Positions 62,435 through 64,000 of a stretch of DNA of 64,000 nucleotides are shown here, piece after piece. The notes under the pieces were generated by a model, which saw only the letters and a list, made by a program, of their open reading frames with translations, had not been told where the DNA came from and ran no database searches. Position 1 is the first letter of the stretch, and each line of letters starts with the position of its first letter. The position numbers and the translations under genes were made by a program. The stretch is from Haemophilus parainfluenzae. Its GTDB lineage: Bacteria; Pseudomonadota; Gammaproteobacteria; Enterobacterales; Pasteurellaceae. The stretch covers positions 62,001 through 126,000 of the forward strand of contig NZ_CP063110.1 of NCBI RefSeq assembly GCF_014931275.1, written 5' to 3'.

Positions 62435-62594
62435 GTTATTCCCTTATGTTGAATGCTCAAGTGTTCCTATTATGCCACAGCCAAATGCCTTCGTCATAAT
62501 TTTTACGTTTAATTGACCGCTCTTTATCCGTTCGCCCCATTTCGCAATTTACGCTATAATGCGACACTTTTCATTATTTTTGAACGGAATATTT

Positions 62595-64000
62595 ATGCCA
62601 ACTATCGCTCCTAATCCATTAGTCCTAGTGGACGGTTCATCTTATTTATATCGTGCTTTCCATGCATTTCCGCCACTCACCAATTCAGCCGGCGAACCGA
62701 CTGGCGCCATGTACGGTGTATTGAACATGCTCAAAAGCCTGATTTCGCAAGTGCAACCGAGCCATATTGCGGTAGTCTTTGATGCGAAAGGCAAAACTTT
62801 CCGTGATGAAATGTTTGAACAATATAAATCCCATCGTCCACCGATGCCCGACGATCTGCGTAAACAAATTCAGCCGTTACACGATATTATCCGTGCCCTT
62901 GGCATTCCTCTTTTAGTCATTGAAGGCGTGGAGGCGGACGATGTCATTGGTACCTTAGCGGTAGCGGCTTCCAAAGCTAATCAAAAAGTCTTGATCAGCA
63001 CCGGCGATAAAGACATGGCACAGCTAGTGGATGACAACATTATGTTGATCAATACCATGAATAATACCCTATTAGATCGCGAGGCCGTGATTGAAAAATA
63101 CGGTATTCCACCAGAACTCATCATCGATTACTTAGCGCTAATGGGCGATAGCGCCGATAATATTCCAGGCGTGGCGGGTGTCGGTGAAAAAACCGCACTT
63201 GGTCTCTTGCAAGGTATCGGCAGCATGGCAGAAATTTATGCCAACTTAGACAAAGTGGCTGAATTGCCAATTCGTGGGGCAAAAAAATTAGGTGATAAAT
63301 TATTGGCGGAAAAAGAAATGGCGGATTTATCCTATCGCCTTGCCACGATCAAAACTGATGTCGCTCTCGATATTACACCAGAGCAACTCACTCTTGGCGC
63401 AAGCAATAACGATCAACTCACTGAATATTTCGGCCGTTATGAATTTAAACGTTGGCTCAATGAAGTGATGAATGGCGCTGATTCCATTACTAATAATAAC
63501 GAACAACCGACCAAGATTAATCACTATCAAGCTACGCCAGCACTCGCTCAAAACAATAGCGATGAAACATTGCCGGCAATTCAAATTGATCGTAGCCGTT
63601 ATGAAACCTTGCTCACCGAAGCGGATTTAAATCGTTGGGTGGAAAAACTCAAGCAAGCCAAACTTTTTGCCTTAGATACAGAAACCGATAATTTAGATTA
63701 TATGGCTGCCAACTTAGTGGGGATTTCCTTTGCGCTAGAAAACGGTGAAGCGGCCTATTTACCGTTGCAATTAGATTATTTAGGTGCGCCAAAAACCCTT
63801 GAAAAAACAACCGCACTTTCGCTGTTAAAACCGGTTTTAGAAAATCCAGCCATTCAAAAAGTCGGGCAAAACTTCAAGTACGACCTCACTATTTTCGCCC
63901 GTAATGGCATTGATGTGCAAGGTGTAGCTTTCGATACCATGTTGGAGTCCTATGTGCTCAACAGCACTGGTCGTCATAATATGGACGATCTGGCGAAACG
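62595..64000 (+). CDS. polA: DNA polymerase I (3' partial)
   Basis: The first 468 codons of PolA; the frame is open to the window end. Visible parts: the 5'-3' exonuclease domain (1 to about 320, '[20 protein letters not shown]' at the start, 20 residues, and '[12 protein letters not shown]') and most of the 3'-5' proofreading domain with the intact metal motif '[11 protein letters not shown]' and '[12 protein letters not shown]'. The start at 62595 follows ACGGAATATTT. A TATAAT box lies at 62555-62560. The polymerase domain is outside the window. Confidence 0.97.
   Translation, partial: MPTIAPNPLVLVDGSSYLYRAFHAFPPLTNSAGEPTGAMYGVLNMLKSLISQVQPSHIAVVFDAKGKTFRDEMFEQYKSHRPPMPDDLRKQIQPLHDIIRALGIPLLVIEGVEADDVIGTLAVAASKANQKVLISTGDKDMAQLVDDNIMLINTMNNTLLDREAVIEKYGIPPELIIDYLALMGDSADNIPGVAGVGEKTALGLLQGIGSMAEIYANLDKVAELPIRGAKKLGDKLLAEKEMADLSYRLATIKTDVALDITPEQLTLGASNNDQLTEYFGRYEFKRWLNEVMNGADSITNNNEQPTKINHYQATPALAQNNSDETLPAIQIDRSRYETLLTEADLNRWVEKLKQAKLFALDTETDNLDYMAANLVGISFALENGEAAYLPLQLDYLGAPKTLEKTTALSLLKPVLENPAIQKVGQNFKYDLTIFARNGIDVQGVAFDTMLESYVLNSTGRHNMDDLAK

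Overview
The window is chromosomal DNA from a Haemophilus-type member of the Pasteurellaceae. It carries more than 40 copies (counted by eye) of the Hin-type DNA uptake signal core AAGTGCGGT or its reverse complement. Gene content and local gene order match blocks I recall from Haemophilus influenzae, and the extra genes suggest a relative such as H. parainfluenzae; the species call is inference. Coding density is high. I see no tRNA, rRNA, prophage, insertion sequence, CRISPR array or restriction system. Both ends cut through genes: a YidE-family transporter at the left and polA at the right.

Layout. 1-9.6 kb: yidE (partial), then rsfS-rlmH-mrdA-rodA-rlpA-dacA (ribosome silencing, 23S rRNA methylation, rod-shape wall synthesis) and ybeD-lipB-lipA (lipoate). 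9.7-15 kb, minus strand: a YdgA-like DUF945 protein, adk, ampG, galE. 15.2-18.4 kb: a large subtilisin-like autotransporter protease, the most obvious accessory gene. 18.5-22.1 kb: ppa, a PurR-box-preceded NCS2 purine permease, and the tRNA hydroxylation U32 protein TrhP/YegQ. 22.3-30 kb: queA and tgt (queuosine) separated by an inverted gene for a Tat-signal aminotransferase, then a hemerythrin-like protein, a TusA-like protein and yajC-secD-secF. 30-36.5 kb, minus strand: AI-2E-family permease, glnB, mog, clpB, fau, 6S RNA, bamD. 36.6-43.5 kb: rluD-pgeF; ruvX, yqgE, rsmE; fadR divergent from nhaB-dsbB; a DUF1294 protein. 43.6-55.1 kb, minus strand: a Sel1-repeat protein, glyA, two paralogous lipoproteins, a DUF711 protein, purD, purH, DoxX, dsbD. 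55.3-64 kb: arcA, smpB, the alternative ribosomal proteins L31B and L36B, obgE, an EamA transporter, rpmA-rplU, ispB, queH, zapA and polA.

Genes that work together. Cell wall: mrdA, rodA, rlpA, dacA, ampG. Queuosine and wobble modification: queA, tgt, queH, trhP. Purine and one-carbon: purH, purD, glyA, fau and the NCS2 permease, with PurR boxes before purH and the permease. Thiol redox: dsbB and dsbD. Envelope and export: secDF-yajC and bamD.

For follow-up I would take first: promoter plus intrinsic terminator arrangements lying upstream of both queA and tgt (small RNA or attenuator candidates); the Tat-signal aminotransferase between those genes; the autotransporter next to a perfect CRP site; an A10 tract in rlpA; an inverted uptake-signal pair inside pgeF; a nested inverted repeat between purH and purD; and a Fur/Zur-like box before the L31B-L36B pair. 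None of these amounts to a clearly new multi-gene system.
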